Shown here piece by piece: positions 12,542 to 21,192 of a DNA stretch of 64,000 bases (within the stretch, counting starts at the first letter, position 1; each line of letters begins with the position of its first letter). The DNA is taken from contig JAFXZJ010000027.1 in the NCBI GenBank assembly GCA_017541305.1, forward strand, positions 62,001-126,000. The letters are read 5' to 3'. The position numbers and the translations under genes are program-made. The notes beneath the pieces were generated by a model, which saw nothing but the letters and a program-made list of their open reading frames with translations, made no database searches and had not been told where the DNA came from. The stretch is from Clostridia bacterium (GTDB lineage: Bacteria; Bacillota; Clostridia; Christensenellales; CAG-138).

Positions 12542-13498
12542 ATGAAACGAATCATTACCATCATCTGCGCGATCGCGCTCATCTCCTGCTTCTGTGCCTG
12601 CACCGAAAGCACGGGGCCCTCTTCCAAGCCCGGCGATGCTCCCGTGAACACCGACGGGGCCGAGATCACCGAAGCTCCCGCCGTTACCGACGAGCCCGAG
12701 GTCACCGAGGCTCCCGTAGTTACCGACGAGCCGGTCGTTACTTCAGAACCCTCCGTCCGCGTAAAGCTCACGCATAACGAGCCCTACACCTGCGATATCG
12801 ACTTCGACGGCATCGAAGACACCTTGCTTCTCGAACTGGAGGAGGGCGAGTGGGATTACACCGGCAAGTTCACCGTAACATTGGGCGCCGAAGGCTCCGC
12901 TCCCTTTGAATGCAAGATCGATTACTGCATCGACTCCGAGGCATACATAATCGACAGCGATCCCTCCGACAACCGCCTTGACATACTGTTCTGGTACGTT
13001 CAGGAGAGCGAGTCCTATACCTCCTACGTCTGCCGTGTGAACAAGGACGGCTCCGGAATAGCCTCCGAGGAGGGTTCCTTCCGCTTTGACATCTCCGATC
13101 CTCTTACCTTGCCCAACGCCTTCACCGTCTTCTGCGAGAGCGATATCCTCGGCACAAGGTCCCTCAAAGCAAACGCGGTTGCGGGCGAGAACGGCATGGA
13201 GCTGATCACCCCCTATTCCTACAGCGAATCCAACGAATGGTACGGCAAAATGACCCTCAAGAAGGATCTGACCGTGACCATAGTCAATTCCGACGGCACA
13301 CTCGGCGAGGAAGTGACCGTGCCCGTGGGGACCGAGCTCATGCCCCTTTACACCGATATGAGCACCTATGCCGATCTCAGCCTGCCCGACGGCAGGACCG
13401 GCCGCGTCAGCGTCACGATAACCACCGGCGATGACTGGGGCATCTGTCTCAACGGCGAGAATCAGGACGAGTTCTTCGATATAATGTACGCCGGCTGA
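12542..13498 (+). CDS. Predicted lipoprotein, paralog B
   Basis: 318 aa. Signal peptide ends at a lipobox (ISCFCAC), followed by a linker of Thr-Glu-Ala-Pro / Thr-Asp-Glu-Pro repeats to about residue 75. The globular domain starts with CDIDFDGIEDTLLLEL, which fits a DxDxDGxxD calcium-binding loop as in FG-GAP repeats. It matches lipoprotein A along most of its length (SNEWYGKMTL; QDEFFDIMYAG), so the two are a tandem duplication that has diverged. It has its own -10 TATAAT at 12466-12471. Function unknown. Confidence 0.8.
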   Translation: MKRIITIICAIALISCFCACTESTGPSSKPGDAPVNTDGAEITEAPAVTDEPEVTEAPVVTDEPVVTSEPSVRVKLTHNEPYTCDIDFDGIEDTLLLELEEGEWDYTGKFTVTLGAEGSAPFECKIDYCIDSEAYIIDSDPSDNRLDILFWYVQESESYTSYVCRVNKDGSGIASEEGSFRFDISDPLTLPNAFTVFCESDILGTRSLKANAVAGENGMELITPYSYSESNEWYGKMTLKKDLTVTIVNSDGTLGEEVTVPVGTELMPLYTDMSTYADLSLPDGRTGRVSVTITTGDDWGICLNGENQDEFFDIMYAG

Positions 13499-13511
13499 TA
13501 GATCTGCCTGC

Positions 13512-13540
13512 AAAGAGCGTTCCGATGACGCTCTTTTTTT
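13512..13540 (+). terminator. Rho-independent terminator after lipoprotein B
   Basis: AAAGAGCGT / ACGCTCTTT, 9-bp stem, 7-nt loop, uninterrupted T run. Confidence 0.88.
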
Positions 13541-13575
13541 GTACAAATATATGTTGCATTTGCCTTGCCGGGCTA

Positions 13576-13603
13576 TTGAATTGCCGCGCAGAAATGGTAG
13601 AAT
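13576..13603 (+). promoter_or_regulatory. Promoter for the MATE gene
   Basis: -35 TTGAAT, 16-nt spacer, -10 TAGAAT, about 30 nt before the predicted start. Confidence 0.45.
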
Positions 13604-13633
13604 GGAAACAAAAAACAGGGATGGATATCGACT

Positions 13634-15025
13634 TTGGAATCGGGATTTGTCAAGAGAGTGACTTCGCTGCTGTCAAAGAAGGACGTTGACATGACGGAGG
13701 GCCGCATCGCCCCCCTGCTAATAAACTTTGCCGTTCCTCTCCTTTTGGGAAACATACTTCAGCAGCTTTACAACACGGTGGATACGTGGGTCGTGGGCAA
13801 TTACGTCAGCGATTCCGCCTTTTCCGCGGTTGGGAACGTCGGACCTATAATCAATCTGCTCATCGGCTTCTTCATGGGGCTTTCGACGGGCGCCGGCGTT
13901 GTGATCTCGCAGTATTACGGCGCCAAGCAGGAGGATAAGGTGAGCGAAACCGTGCACACCGCCGTTGCGCTGACGCTGATACTCGGGGCGCTCTTTACCG
14001 CGATAGGCATAATAATGGTCCCCACCATGCTGGGCTTCATGCGCATGCCCTCCGAGAGCATACACAGCGCCGCATCGCTCTATCTGACCATCTACTTTTC
14101 GGGCATGATATCGCTCACCATGTACAACATGGGCTCGGGCATACTCCGCGCCGTGGGCGATTCGCTGCGTCCCTTTTATTTTCTCGCCGTTTCCGCGCTG
14201 ACCAACACCGCGCTCGACCTGCTCTTCGTGCTCGTATTCAAGATGGGCGTCGAGGGCGTGGCGCTTGCGACGGTGCTTGCGCAGACGCTTTCGGCGGCGC
14301 TTATCCTTATCACGCTTGCCCGCATGGACAACTGCTGCAGGCTTAGCTTTAAAAAGCTGAAGATCCATTTCGGCATGCTTGGCAAGATACTGAGGGTGGG
14401 CATTCCCGCCGCGCTGCAGATGGCGATAACCTCGTTCTCTAACATATTCGTCCAGCGCTATATCAATTATTTCGGCGACGCTTGCATGGGAGGCTGGACC
14501 GCCTATTCCAAGATCGACACTTTCCTGCTTCTGCCCATGCAGTCGATATCCCTCGCCTCCACGACCTTCGTAGGTCAGAACCTGGGCGTGAATCAGGTCG
14601 ACCGTGCGAAAAAGGGCGTGCGCACGGCAATGCTGCTTTCCATCGGAAGTATGCTTATACTGATGGCGCCCGTGCTGATATTCGCCGAGCCGCTGGTCAC
14701 CTTCTTCAACGACAATCCCGATATAGTCACCAACGGCGCTCTGTTCCTGCGCCTGATGTCGCCCTTCTACGTGTTCTGCTGCGTGAATCAGATATACGCG
14801 GGCGCGCTGCGCGGCGCGGGCGATTCAAAGGCGCCCATGTTCATAATGGTGGGCTGCTTCGTCGTGTTCCGCCAGATCTATCTTTATATCGTGGCCAATT
14901 ACCTGGGCAATTCGATGCTTGCGATAGTTTTCGGCTATCCCGCGGGATGGCTGCTTTGCAGCCTTATAACGTTCCTCTATTTCAGGTTCTCGCATTGGGA
15001 AAAGCACAGGATAGTCAAGGCATAA
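13634..15025 (+). CDS. MATE-family multidrug/cation efflux transporter
   Basis: 463 aa, the usual size, with about 12 membrane helices in two MatE halves. The family start is clear: DMTEGRIAPLLINFAVPLLL then QQLYNTVDTWVVGNYV; the second half begins near GIPAALQMAITSFSN. It would export cationic or other small molecules using Na+ or H+; the substrate is not inferable. The first possible start is a TTG at 13634; an ATG at 13691 (MTEGRIA) with AGGA upstream is a good alternative. A strong terminator follows. Confidence 0.93.
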   Translation: MESGFVKRVTSLLSKKDVDMTEGRIAPLLINFAVPLLLGNILQQLYNTVDTWVVGNYVSDSAFSAVGNVGPIINLLIGFFMGLSTGAGVVISQYYGAKQEDKVSETVHTAVALTLILGALFTAIGIIMVPTMLGFMRMPSESIHSAASLYLTIYFSGMISLTMYNMGSGILRAVGDSLRPFYFLAVSALTNTALDLLFVLVFKMGVEGVALATVLAQTLSAALILITLARMDNCCRLSFKKLKIHFGMLGKILRVGIPAALQMAITSFSNIFVQRYINYFGDACMGGWTAYSKIDTFLLLPMQSISLASTTFVGQNLGVNQVDRAKKGVRTAMLLSIGSMLILMAPVLIFAEPLVTFFNDNPDIVTNGALFLRLMSPFYVFCCVNQIYAGALRGAGDSKAPMFIMVGCFVVFRQIYLYIVANYLGNSMLAIVFGYPAGWLLCSLITFLYFRFSHWEKHRIVKA

Positions 15026-15063
15026 ACAATAAGCCCTGTCGGCCGCTTTTGCCGAAGCATAAA

Positions 15064-15104
15064 GATCCCCCTGCCGGGGCGCCCGGCCGGGGGATCCGTT
15101 TTTT
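15064..15104 (+). terminator. Rho-independent terminator after the MATE gene
   Basis: GATCCCCC / GGGGGATC stem with a GC-rich 17-nt interior, then six T. It lies between convergent genes. Confidence 0.82.
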
Positions 15105-15113
15105 GGGGAAGCG

Positions 15114-15623
<510 letters not shown>

Positions 15624-15640
15624 AGTTTTAATCCCTTTCA

Positions 15641-15671
15641 AAAGATTTGCCCCACATTCCTGCGGGGCAAA
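15641..15671 (-). terminator. Terminator of icd
   Basis: On the minus strand TTTGCCCC / GGGGCAAA with a 10-nt loop, followed by TCTTTTG. It lies between icd and the SEC-C gene. Confidence 0.65.
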
Positions 15672-15697
15672 CCACATTCTTTAAATCATTCTACCAT

Positions 15698-16912
15698 TTA
15701 CGCAAGCAGCTTGTCAAGGTTTTCCTTAATCTTTAAGATGAAGCCCTCGGTGGTCTCGATATGCTTATCCTCCATATCGGCAAGGAGCGCCAGATCCTTC
15801 GTCATATAGCCGGAGGCGATGGTATCGAGGGAGGCCTTCTCGAGCATGTCGGCAAAGTGCATGAGCTCGGGCAGATCGTCCAGCTCGCCGCGCTTGCGAA
15901 GCGCGCCGCTCCACGCGAATATGGTCGCCATGGAGTTGGTCGAGGTGGTCTCGCCCGCCATGTGCTTATAATAATGCTTGGTGACGGTGCCGTGCGCGGC
16001 CTCGTATTCATAATTGCCGTCGGGCGATACGAGCACGCTCGTCATCATGGCAAGGGAGCCGAACGCGGTGGCTACCATATCGCTCATAACGTCGCCGTCG
16101 TAATTCTTGAGCGCCCATATGAAGCCGCCGTTGGAGCGGATGACGCGGGCCACGGCGTCGTCGATGAGGGTGTAGAAGTAGGTGATGCCGAGCTTCTCGA
16201 AGCGGGGCTTGTACTCCTCGTCGTAGATCCTCTGGAAGATATCCTTGAAGGTGTGGTCGTATTTCTTGGAGATGGTATCCTTGGTGGAGAACCAAAGATC
16301 CTGCTTTGTGGCAATCGCGTAATTGAAGCAAGCGCGGGCAAAGCTCTCGATGGAGTCGTCCTTATTGTACATGCCCATGAACACGCCGGGGCACTTGAAA
16401 TCGAAGACGGTCTCGTCGCAAAGGACGTTCCCCTCGGGATCGGTGAACTTGATCTCGGCCTTGCCGGGGCCGGGTACGCGGAACTCGGTGTCCTTATAGA
16501 TATCGCCATAGGCGTGACGGGCGATGGTTATGGGCTTGTTCCAGGAGCGCACGGAGGGCTTGAGGCAATCCATCGTGATGGGAGCGCGGAACACGGTGCC
16601 GTCAAGAATGGCCCTGATGGTGCCGTTGGGGGATTTGTACATCCTCTTGAGGTTATACTCGGTCATGCGCTGGGCATTGGGAGTGATCGTGGCGCACTTG
16701 ACGCCAACGCCGTATTTCTTGCAGGCGTTCGCCGCGTCAACGGTGATCTGGTCGTCGGTCTCGTCCCTCTTGACAAGGCCGAGATCGTAATACTCGGTCT
16801 TAAGGTCAACGTAAGGGGTGATCAGGTGCTCCTTGAGCATAGCCCAGATGATGCGGGTCATCTCGTCGCCGTCCATCTCAACGAGGGGGGTCTTCATTTG
16901 GATCTTTGCCAT
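15698..16912 (-). CDS. icd: NADP-dependent isocitrate dehydrogenase (eukaryotic-like subfamily)
   Basis: 404 aa. Oxidative decarboxylation of isocitrate to 2-oxoglutarate. The sequence starts [20 protein letters not shown] and has [20 protein letters not shown] and [16 protein letters not shown]. These resemble the mitochondrial/cytosolic IDH1/2 type rather than the E. coli Icd type. [20 protein letters not shown] supplies the C-terminal cofactor region. Ribosome binding site AAAGGAG before the ATG. No other TCA-cycle gene is nearby, so it probably serves glutamate synthesis and NADPH supply in an anaerobe. Confidence 0.95.
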   Translation of the reverse strand: MAKIQMKTPLVEMDGDEMTRIIWAMLKEHLITPYVDLKTEYYDLGLVKRDETDDQITVDAANACKKYGVGVKCATITPNAQRMTEYNLKRMYKSPNGTIRAILDGTVFRAPITMDCLKPSVRSWNKPITIARHAYGDIYKDTEFRVPGPGKAEIKFTDPEGNVLCDETVFDFKCPGVFMGMYNKDDSIESFARACFNYAIATKQDLWFSTKDTISKKYDHTFKDIFQRIYDEEYKPRFEKLGITYFYTLIDDAVARVIRSNGGFIWALKNYDGDVMSDMVATAFGSLAMMTSVLVSPDGNYEYEAAHGTVTKHYYKHMAGETTSTNSMATIFAWSGALRKRGELDDLPELMHFADMLEKASLDTIASGYMTKDLALLADMEDKHIETTEGFILKIKENLDKLLA

Positions 16913-16948
16913 GATTGTATCTCCTTTAAAGTAATGAATTCATGCTTT

Positions 16949-16976
16949 CAGCCGAGGGCTTTTATGCCCTCGGCTG
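16949..16976. repeat. Perfect inverted repeat between mscL and icd
   Basis: CAGCCGAGGGC / GCCCTCGGCTG, 11-bp arms, 6-nt loop. No clear T tract on either side, so a processing or stability hairpin is as likely as a terminator. Confidence 0.6.
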
Positions 16977-16996
16977 CGGGGAAAAACCGATAATCT

Positions 16997-17455
16997 TTAC
17001 TCTTCCTTGGGAAGCTCGCTGGTGCAGTGGGGGCAGCGGGTGGCGTCGTCCGCGATCTCCCGCTTGCAGAAGGGGCACTTGCGGGCGGGCTTGGCTTCCT
17101 CTTCCTTCTTGCCCATGTCCTTGAGCTTGTTGATGCCCTTCACAACGAAGAACAGCACGAGGGCGACGAGTATGAAGGTGATGATGAAGCCGATGAATTT
17201 GCCGTAGCCCAGTATGCTCGCGCCGGCCTCGGTCGCCTGAGAGGCGGTCATGCCCTCGACGTAAGCGTCGGAGCCCTTGAGGAGAATGTACTTCTCGTTA
17301 AGATCGCCGGTGTTGAAGATCAGGCCGAGGAGGGGCATGAAGATATCGTTCACCAGGGACGATACGATCGCGCTGAACGCGCCGCCGATGATGATACCGA
17401 CTGCCATGTCAACGACATTGCCCTTGAGAGCAAACTTTTTGAACTCTTTGAACAT
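16997..17455 (-). CDS. mscL: Large-conductance mechanosensitive channel with C-terminal zinc ribbon
   Basis: 152 aa. Emergency osmotic release valve of the cytoplasmic membrane. The N-terminal amphipathic helix and TM1 are canonical (MFKEFKKFALKGNVVDMAVG); TM2 is around residues 87-106 (FIGFIITFILVALVLFFVV). After the usual helical end there is a zinc-ribbon tail with C127, C130, C141 and C144 (CPFC and CPHC). Standard MscL ends near residue 130 without it. The start at 17455 follows GGAGG by 7 nt; an upstream in-frame ATG has no homology. Confidence 0.95.
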   Translation of the reverse strand: MFKEFKKFALKGNVVDMAVGIIIGGAFSAIVSSLVNDIFMPLLGLIFNTGDLNEKYILLKGSDAYVEGMTASQATEAGASILGYGKFIGFIITFILVALVLFFVVKGINKLKDMGKKEEEAKPARKCPFCKREIADDATRCPHCTSELPKEE

Positions 17456-17591
17456 AGAAATACCTCCAAAATTTTGGTTGATAATATTATATACCAAAGA
17501 CAGAGGCATTTCAATAGCGGAGAAAAATATACATTTATAGCGCATATGGGCGGCGTCTTTATACCCTTTGCGCGGATACGGTAACGCGGCC

Positions 17592-18761
17592 CTAAGGCGT
17601 CACGACGCGCACCTCGAATTCCGCCTCCATGCCGGGGTAACGCCGCTTCCAGTCAAACGCCCTCCATTCTTCATACGACGTGAACAGCCTGACGGCGTCG
17701 GTGCCGAAGCGCATCGCGTCGCTGTCCGCTTCGCGGCATTTCAGGAACACCGAATACAGGCTTTCTTCAATGCGCTTTGCCGCTTCGTTTTCGACGAACT
17801 CCTCAAGCTCGCCGCCGGTCATACCGGGAGGGTGGGAGAGCACCGCGGCTTCGAGCGTGACGCGCACCCGGGCCTTCACGCCGTTTTCGTCAATGGAGAT
17901 CTCCCTTTTAAGGCTTCGCTTTTTTAGCATGAGCGCAACGCTTCCGTCCCCCGCCCGGAGCGTTAGCGCGCCGCTTTTCAGCTCGCCGCGGGCGATATTC
18001 AGGAAAAGCGTTTCATCCCGTGTGAGCGCGCCCGTCATGCGCCAGCCGGAAAAAAGCGCGGTGCCCGTCATAACGGTCTTTATGCCCCCTATGCGGCTGC
18101 CGGGCTTTGCGCTCTCCACGGGGTTTTTGCCTTCGTTCTCGGCCTTCTTCTGTTCGGGATCGGTGACCGTATCCGGTTCGTAAACGCCCAGCGCGGCGGT
18201 GTGGTCGAAGAGCCCCGTTTCGGTCGCCTCGAAAAGCCCCGCAACGCTCGTTATGCTTATCATGCCCGTCTTTTCCATATCGAGCATCACCGCCTCGCGC
18301 AGCTTGCGGATGTTCGCGTCGTTGCCCGCCGAGAGCCCGCCAAGGAATTCGAGCGCGGCGCCTTCGCTCACCGCGAGCACGGCGGAACGGCGTATCTTCA
18401 ACCGGTCGAACGAGAGCGAAAGCAGCGTTTCAACCTCCCCCGCCTCCGCAAGCGCGCGGCTGAACACGAACAGATTCGTGCGGCTGAAGCTGAGCGTGAA
18501 GGGCAGATTGCCCTCGAGCTTTGTCACCGCCTCTTCAAGCGAATCCCCCTCGATACCCAATATCAGTGCGCCGCCCTCGTGCTCGGAGGACGGCTCCGAA
18601 AGCTCCCTCTGAAGCTGAAGCGTGTAATAATAACGCGCGTCCTCGCCCCCGTCGGCGCCTATCGCGATCACGTAGCCATAGGCCTCGGGCGATACCGGCG
18701 AAAGGCAGCCGGGAAGGAGCAGCAGCATTGCGGCCATAAGCGGCAAAAGTATTTTTTTCAT
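17592..18761 (-). CDS. gerAC: Ger(x)C-family germinant receptor lipoprotein
   Basis: 389 aa. C subunit of a nutrient germinant receptor in the spore inner membrane. Signal peptide with lipobox LLPGC (cysteine at about 19), followed by the GerC N-terminal domain (YGYVIAIGADGG; FTLSFSRTNLFVFS) and C-terminal domain (LFLNIARGELKSGALTL). It overlaps the gerB gene by 4 nt (ATGA) and is the last gene of the operon. Confidence 0.92.
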   Translation of the reverse strand: MKKILLPLMAAMLLLLPGCLSPVSPEAYGYVIAIGADGGEDARYYYTLQLQRELSEPSSEHEGGALILGIEGDSLEEAVTKLEGNLPFTLSFSRTNLFVFSRALAEAGEVETLLSLSFDRLKIRRSAVLAVSEGAALEFLGGLSAGNDANIRKLREAVMLDMEKTGMISITSVAGLFEATETGLFDHTAALGVYEPDTVTDPEQKKAENEGKNPVESAKPGSRIGGIKTVMTGTALFSGWRMTGALTRDETLFLNIARGELKSGALTLRAGDGSVALMLKKRSLKREISIDENGVKARVRVTLEAAVLSHPPGMTGGELEEFVENEAAKRIEESLYSVFLKCREADSDAMRFGTDAVRLFTSYEEWRAFDWKRRYPGMEAEFEVRVVTP

Positions 18762-19570
18762 GCTCTCACCTCACTTTTTTCCGCTTTAAGCAGGCGGGCT
18801 CCCAACGCAAGCGCGTGCGCCAAGGCGATCATATCCCCGCCAAGCCACAGCATTATGAACAGCTTGTCGAGCCTGAGTATGAAGCTCTGCCGCGGATCGA
18901 GCGCGCCCGCCGCGTAAAGCGGCATCGGCATGTTTTCGAGCATCTGCGCGGGAAAGCAGAGCGCCGAGGCAAAAAGGGCCGCGCCAGTTACGGCGCAGGA
19001 GATCAGCGCGGATACGGTCGGCGTGCGCGCTTCGCCCTCCGCAAGCCCCGCGGCAAGCAGCGGCGGCACGAACGCGGGCGTGCAGAGGAGCGTAAGCCCG
19101 ACAAGATGCGGGATATTGCCCGTGGGAAGCGGATAGAGACGGTAGGTCTGAAAGCCCGATGCGGAGAAGGCGACCGACACGGCAAGCGACAAAACGAGCG
19201 CGAGCGCAAAGCAGCGCGAGGTCCACGCGGCTACCTCGTCTCCCCGCAGGGCGATATAAAGCACGGCGGGCAGTATGAACGCGAGCAGGCCGACCGCGCC
19301 CGCGTCGTAAACGAGCGTTTGCAGTGCGTGAAGGAACGTGCGCAGCGCAAGCGCCGGGAAGGCGGCAAGCCCCAAACAGAGCAAAACGCGCAGCGCGGCG
19401 GGAGGCCGGCGCCTGTCGGGGATGAGCTTCAGAAACGCCCTTGAAATGAACAGCGAGAGCAGTATCGAAAGCGGCACGGCGATATACGCTCCGCCTCCCC
19501 CGCCGTATAAAAAGCCCGGATCGAGCGCAAATACGCCGTTTACGCTCAGCGTGAGGGCGGTGACGCTCAC
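18758..19570 (-). CDS. gerAB: GerB-type spore germination permease (short form)
   Basis: 270 aa, clearly shorter than the roughly 365 aa typical of GerAB permeases; about eight hydrophobic segments are visible instead of ten. Segments include AYIAVPLSILLSLFISRAFL, LLAFILPAVLYIAL and LFIMLWLGGDMIALAHALAL. The only usable start after an upstream in-frame stop is the GTG at 19570, which lacks a strong ribosome binding site; translation may be coupled to gerA, whose stop is 16 nt before. Identity rests on membrane topology plus position between gerA and gerC. Confidence 0.78.
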   Translation of the reverse strand: MSVTALTLSVNGVFALDPGFLYGGGGGAYIAVPLSILLSLFISRAFLKLIPDRRRPPAALRVLLCLGLAAFPALALRTFLHALQTLVYDAGAVGLLAFILPAVLYIALRGDEVAAWTSRCFALALVLSLAVSVAFSASGFQTYRLYPLPTGNIPHLVGLTLLCTPAFVPPLLAAGLAEGEARTPTVSALISCAVTGAALFASALCFPAQMLENMPMPLYAAGALDPRQSFILRLDKLFIMLWLGGDMIALAHALALGARLLKAEKSEVRA

Positions 19571-19586
19571 GCGCGAGGGGACGATC

Positions 19587-21026
19587 TCATCCGCCGCGCC
19601 CCCTTCCTATCCTGCCGCGAAGTATCAGCGGGCGGCGGGTGCGCCTCTTTGGGGCAAGCGGCGTGAGGAAAGGCCTTGAAAAGCTCTTCGTGCCCGCAAG
19701 CGACGCCACCGTCACGAGCGTGACCGCCGTAAGCCCCAGCAGGCCGCCCATCCACGCCGATATCACCGCCGCCATGCGCGCGTAGGAGGCCGAGAGCTGA
19801 GTGGAATAATCGGGTATGCAGAAATTGCCCAGGCCCGACGCGGCGACTATTATGAGCACCACGGGGCTTGCCAGATGCGCCGTGACCGCCGCCTGGCCCA
19901 TTATAAGGCCGCCTATTATGCCTATCGCCTGCCCGACGGGGCCCGGCACTCGCAGGCCCGCCTCGCGTATGAGCTGAAATATCAGCAAAAGGAGCATTAT
20001 TTCAAGCGCTATCGGCTCGAACACCATCTCGCGCGAGGAAGCGACGGTGCTTAGCACCTCGGTGGTGAGCATGCCCTGATGATAGAGCACCAGCGCGAGG
20101 AAGTATCCCGGCATGAATACCGAAACGAACGCGCCCAGATACCTTACCACCCGCACGAGCGTGCCCGGAGCGGGACGCAGATAGACGTCCTCCGGGCTTT
20201 CCATCAGGTCGAAGAAGGATATGGGCATGATCAGCGCAAACGGGCTGCCGTCGCAGAGCAGGCAAACGCCGCCCTTCAGCAAATGCCCCGCGGCGCGGTC
20301 GGGGCGCTCAGTGGAGAGCACCCGCGGAACGGGCAGCAGCCCGCCGTCCTCTATAAGCTGTTCCATCACGCCGCTTGAAACGAGCGTGTCGGGGGCCAGG
20401 CCCTCAAGCCTCTCCCGCGCAAGTGAAACCGTTTGGCCGTCCGCTTTGCCGCTTACGTAAAGCAGCGAGCAGCAAACGCCGTTTTCGCCGCCCGCGACAA
20501 TGCTTTCGGCGATGAGCGCGGGGGTCTTCACCATGCGGCGGATCAGCGTGATATTCGTGCGCAGGCTTTCGGTGAAGCTCTCCTTGGGGCCAAGCACTAT
20601 GCTCTCGTTTTCGGGCTTGCTCACGCCGCGCTTCTCGAAGCCCCTCGTTTCAAGCACCAGGCAGGCGCGCTCGCCTTCGAGAAAGAGCGCCGTCATGCCG
20701 TCGGTCACGGCCTTCATCGCTTCCGCAAAGCTATACGCCATGCGCGCCTCGGCAGTCTCTATGCAGCGGGCCGAAAGCTCGGCAAGGCCCTTTTCCTTTC
20801 GCTCATGCTCCATGAGCGGCTTTAAAATGAATTCGTTTATCACCTTGGAGTCGGCCATGCCGTTCATACAGACCAGCGTGAGGCGCTGATCGGCCGCGGT
20901 GAAGAAGGCGCGTATTATTACGTCATTGTTTATATGCGCCGAAAAGAGGCCGCGGACGAGCTTCACAAGCTCCTTCTGCGTCCCCGGTATGCGGTCACAG
21001 GCGTTTTTCACGGTATTCTTGCGCAC
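19587..21026 (-). CDS. gerAA: GerA-family germinant receptor subunit
   Basis: 479 aa. A subunit of the spore nutrient receptor: a large hydrophilic N-terminal domain, then several membrane helices. The family signature is strong: LIREAGLRVPGPVGQAIGII followed by GGLIMGQAAVTAHLASPVVL. The start is the GTG at 21026 (VRKNTVKNACDRIPG), 6 nt after CGGAGGG; an in-frame GTG at 21077 lies upstream of the predicted transcription start. First gene of the gerA-gerB-gerC operon, divergent from iorA. Confidence 0.94.
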   Translation of the reverse strand: MRKNTVKNACDRIPGTQKELVKLVRGLFSAHINNDVIIRAFFTAADQRLTLVCMNGMADSKVINEFILKPLMEHERKEKGLAELSARCIETAEARMAYSFAEAMKAVTDGMTALFLEGERACLVLETRGFEKRGVSKPENESIVLGPKESFTESLRTNITLIRRMVKTPALIAESIVAGGENGVCCSLLYVSGKADGQTVSLARERLEGLAPDTLVSSGVMEQLIEDGGLLPVPRVLSTERPDRAAGHLLKGGVCLLCDGSPFALIMPISFFDLMESPEDVYLRPAPGTLVRVVRYLGAFVSVFMPGYFLALVLYHQGMLTTEVLSTVASSREMVFEPIALEIMLLLLIFQLIREAGLRVPGPVGQAIGIIGGLIMGQAAVTAHLASPVVLIIVAASGLGNFCIPDYSTQLSASYARMAAVISAWMGGLLGLTAVTLVTVASLAGTKSFSRPFLTPLAPKRRTRRPLILRGRIGRGRGG

Positions 21027-21046
21027 GATATCCCTCCGATATGAGC

Positions 21047-21076
21047 TAATATGCCCCCTTTTGCTTATTATTTTCA
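21047..21076 (-). promoter_or_regulatory. Candidate forespore (sigma-G/F type) promoter of the gerA operon
   Basis: On the minus strand TGAAAA, 17-nt spacer, CATATTA. This is close to the B. subtilis sigma-G consensus (TGAATA, 17-18 nt, CATACTA). It would give a very short leader, with the GGAGGG just inside the transcript. Confidence 0.5.
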
Positions 21077-21192
21077 CCCGAAAACAAATATATTTGCCGA
21101 AGCACTGTATTTACCGCCTTTTTTACATTATAATTAAAGAGACTTCAAAGCGGCGTTATCGCCGCCAACATACACACAGGAGGTAAAAGGTT

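Noticed and set aside
16949..16976. Calling the perfect inverted repeat a terminator
   Set aside because: No T tract follows on either strand; kept only as an inverted repeat.
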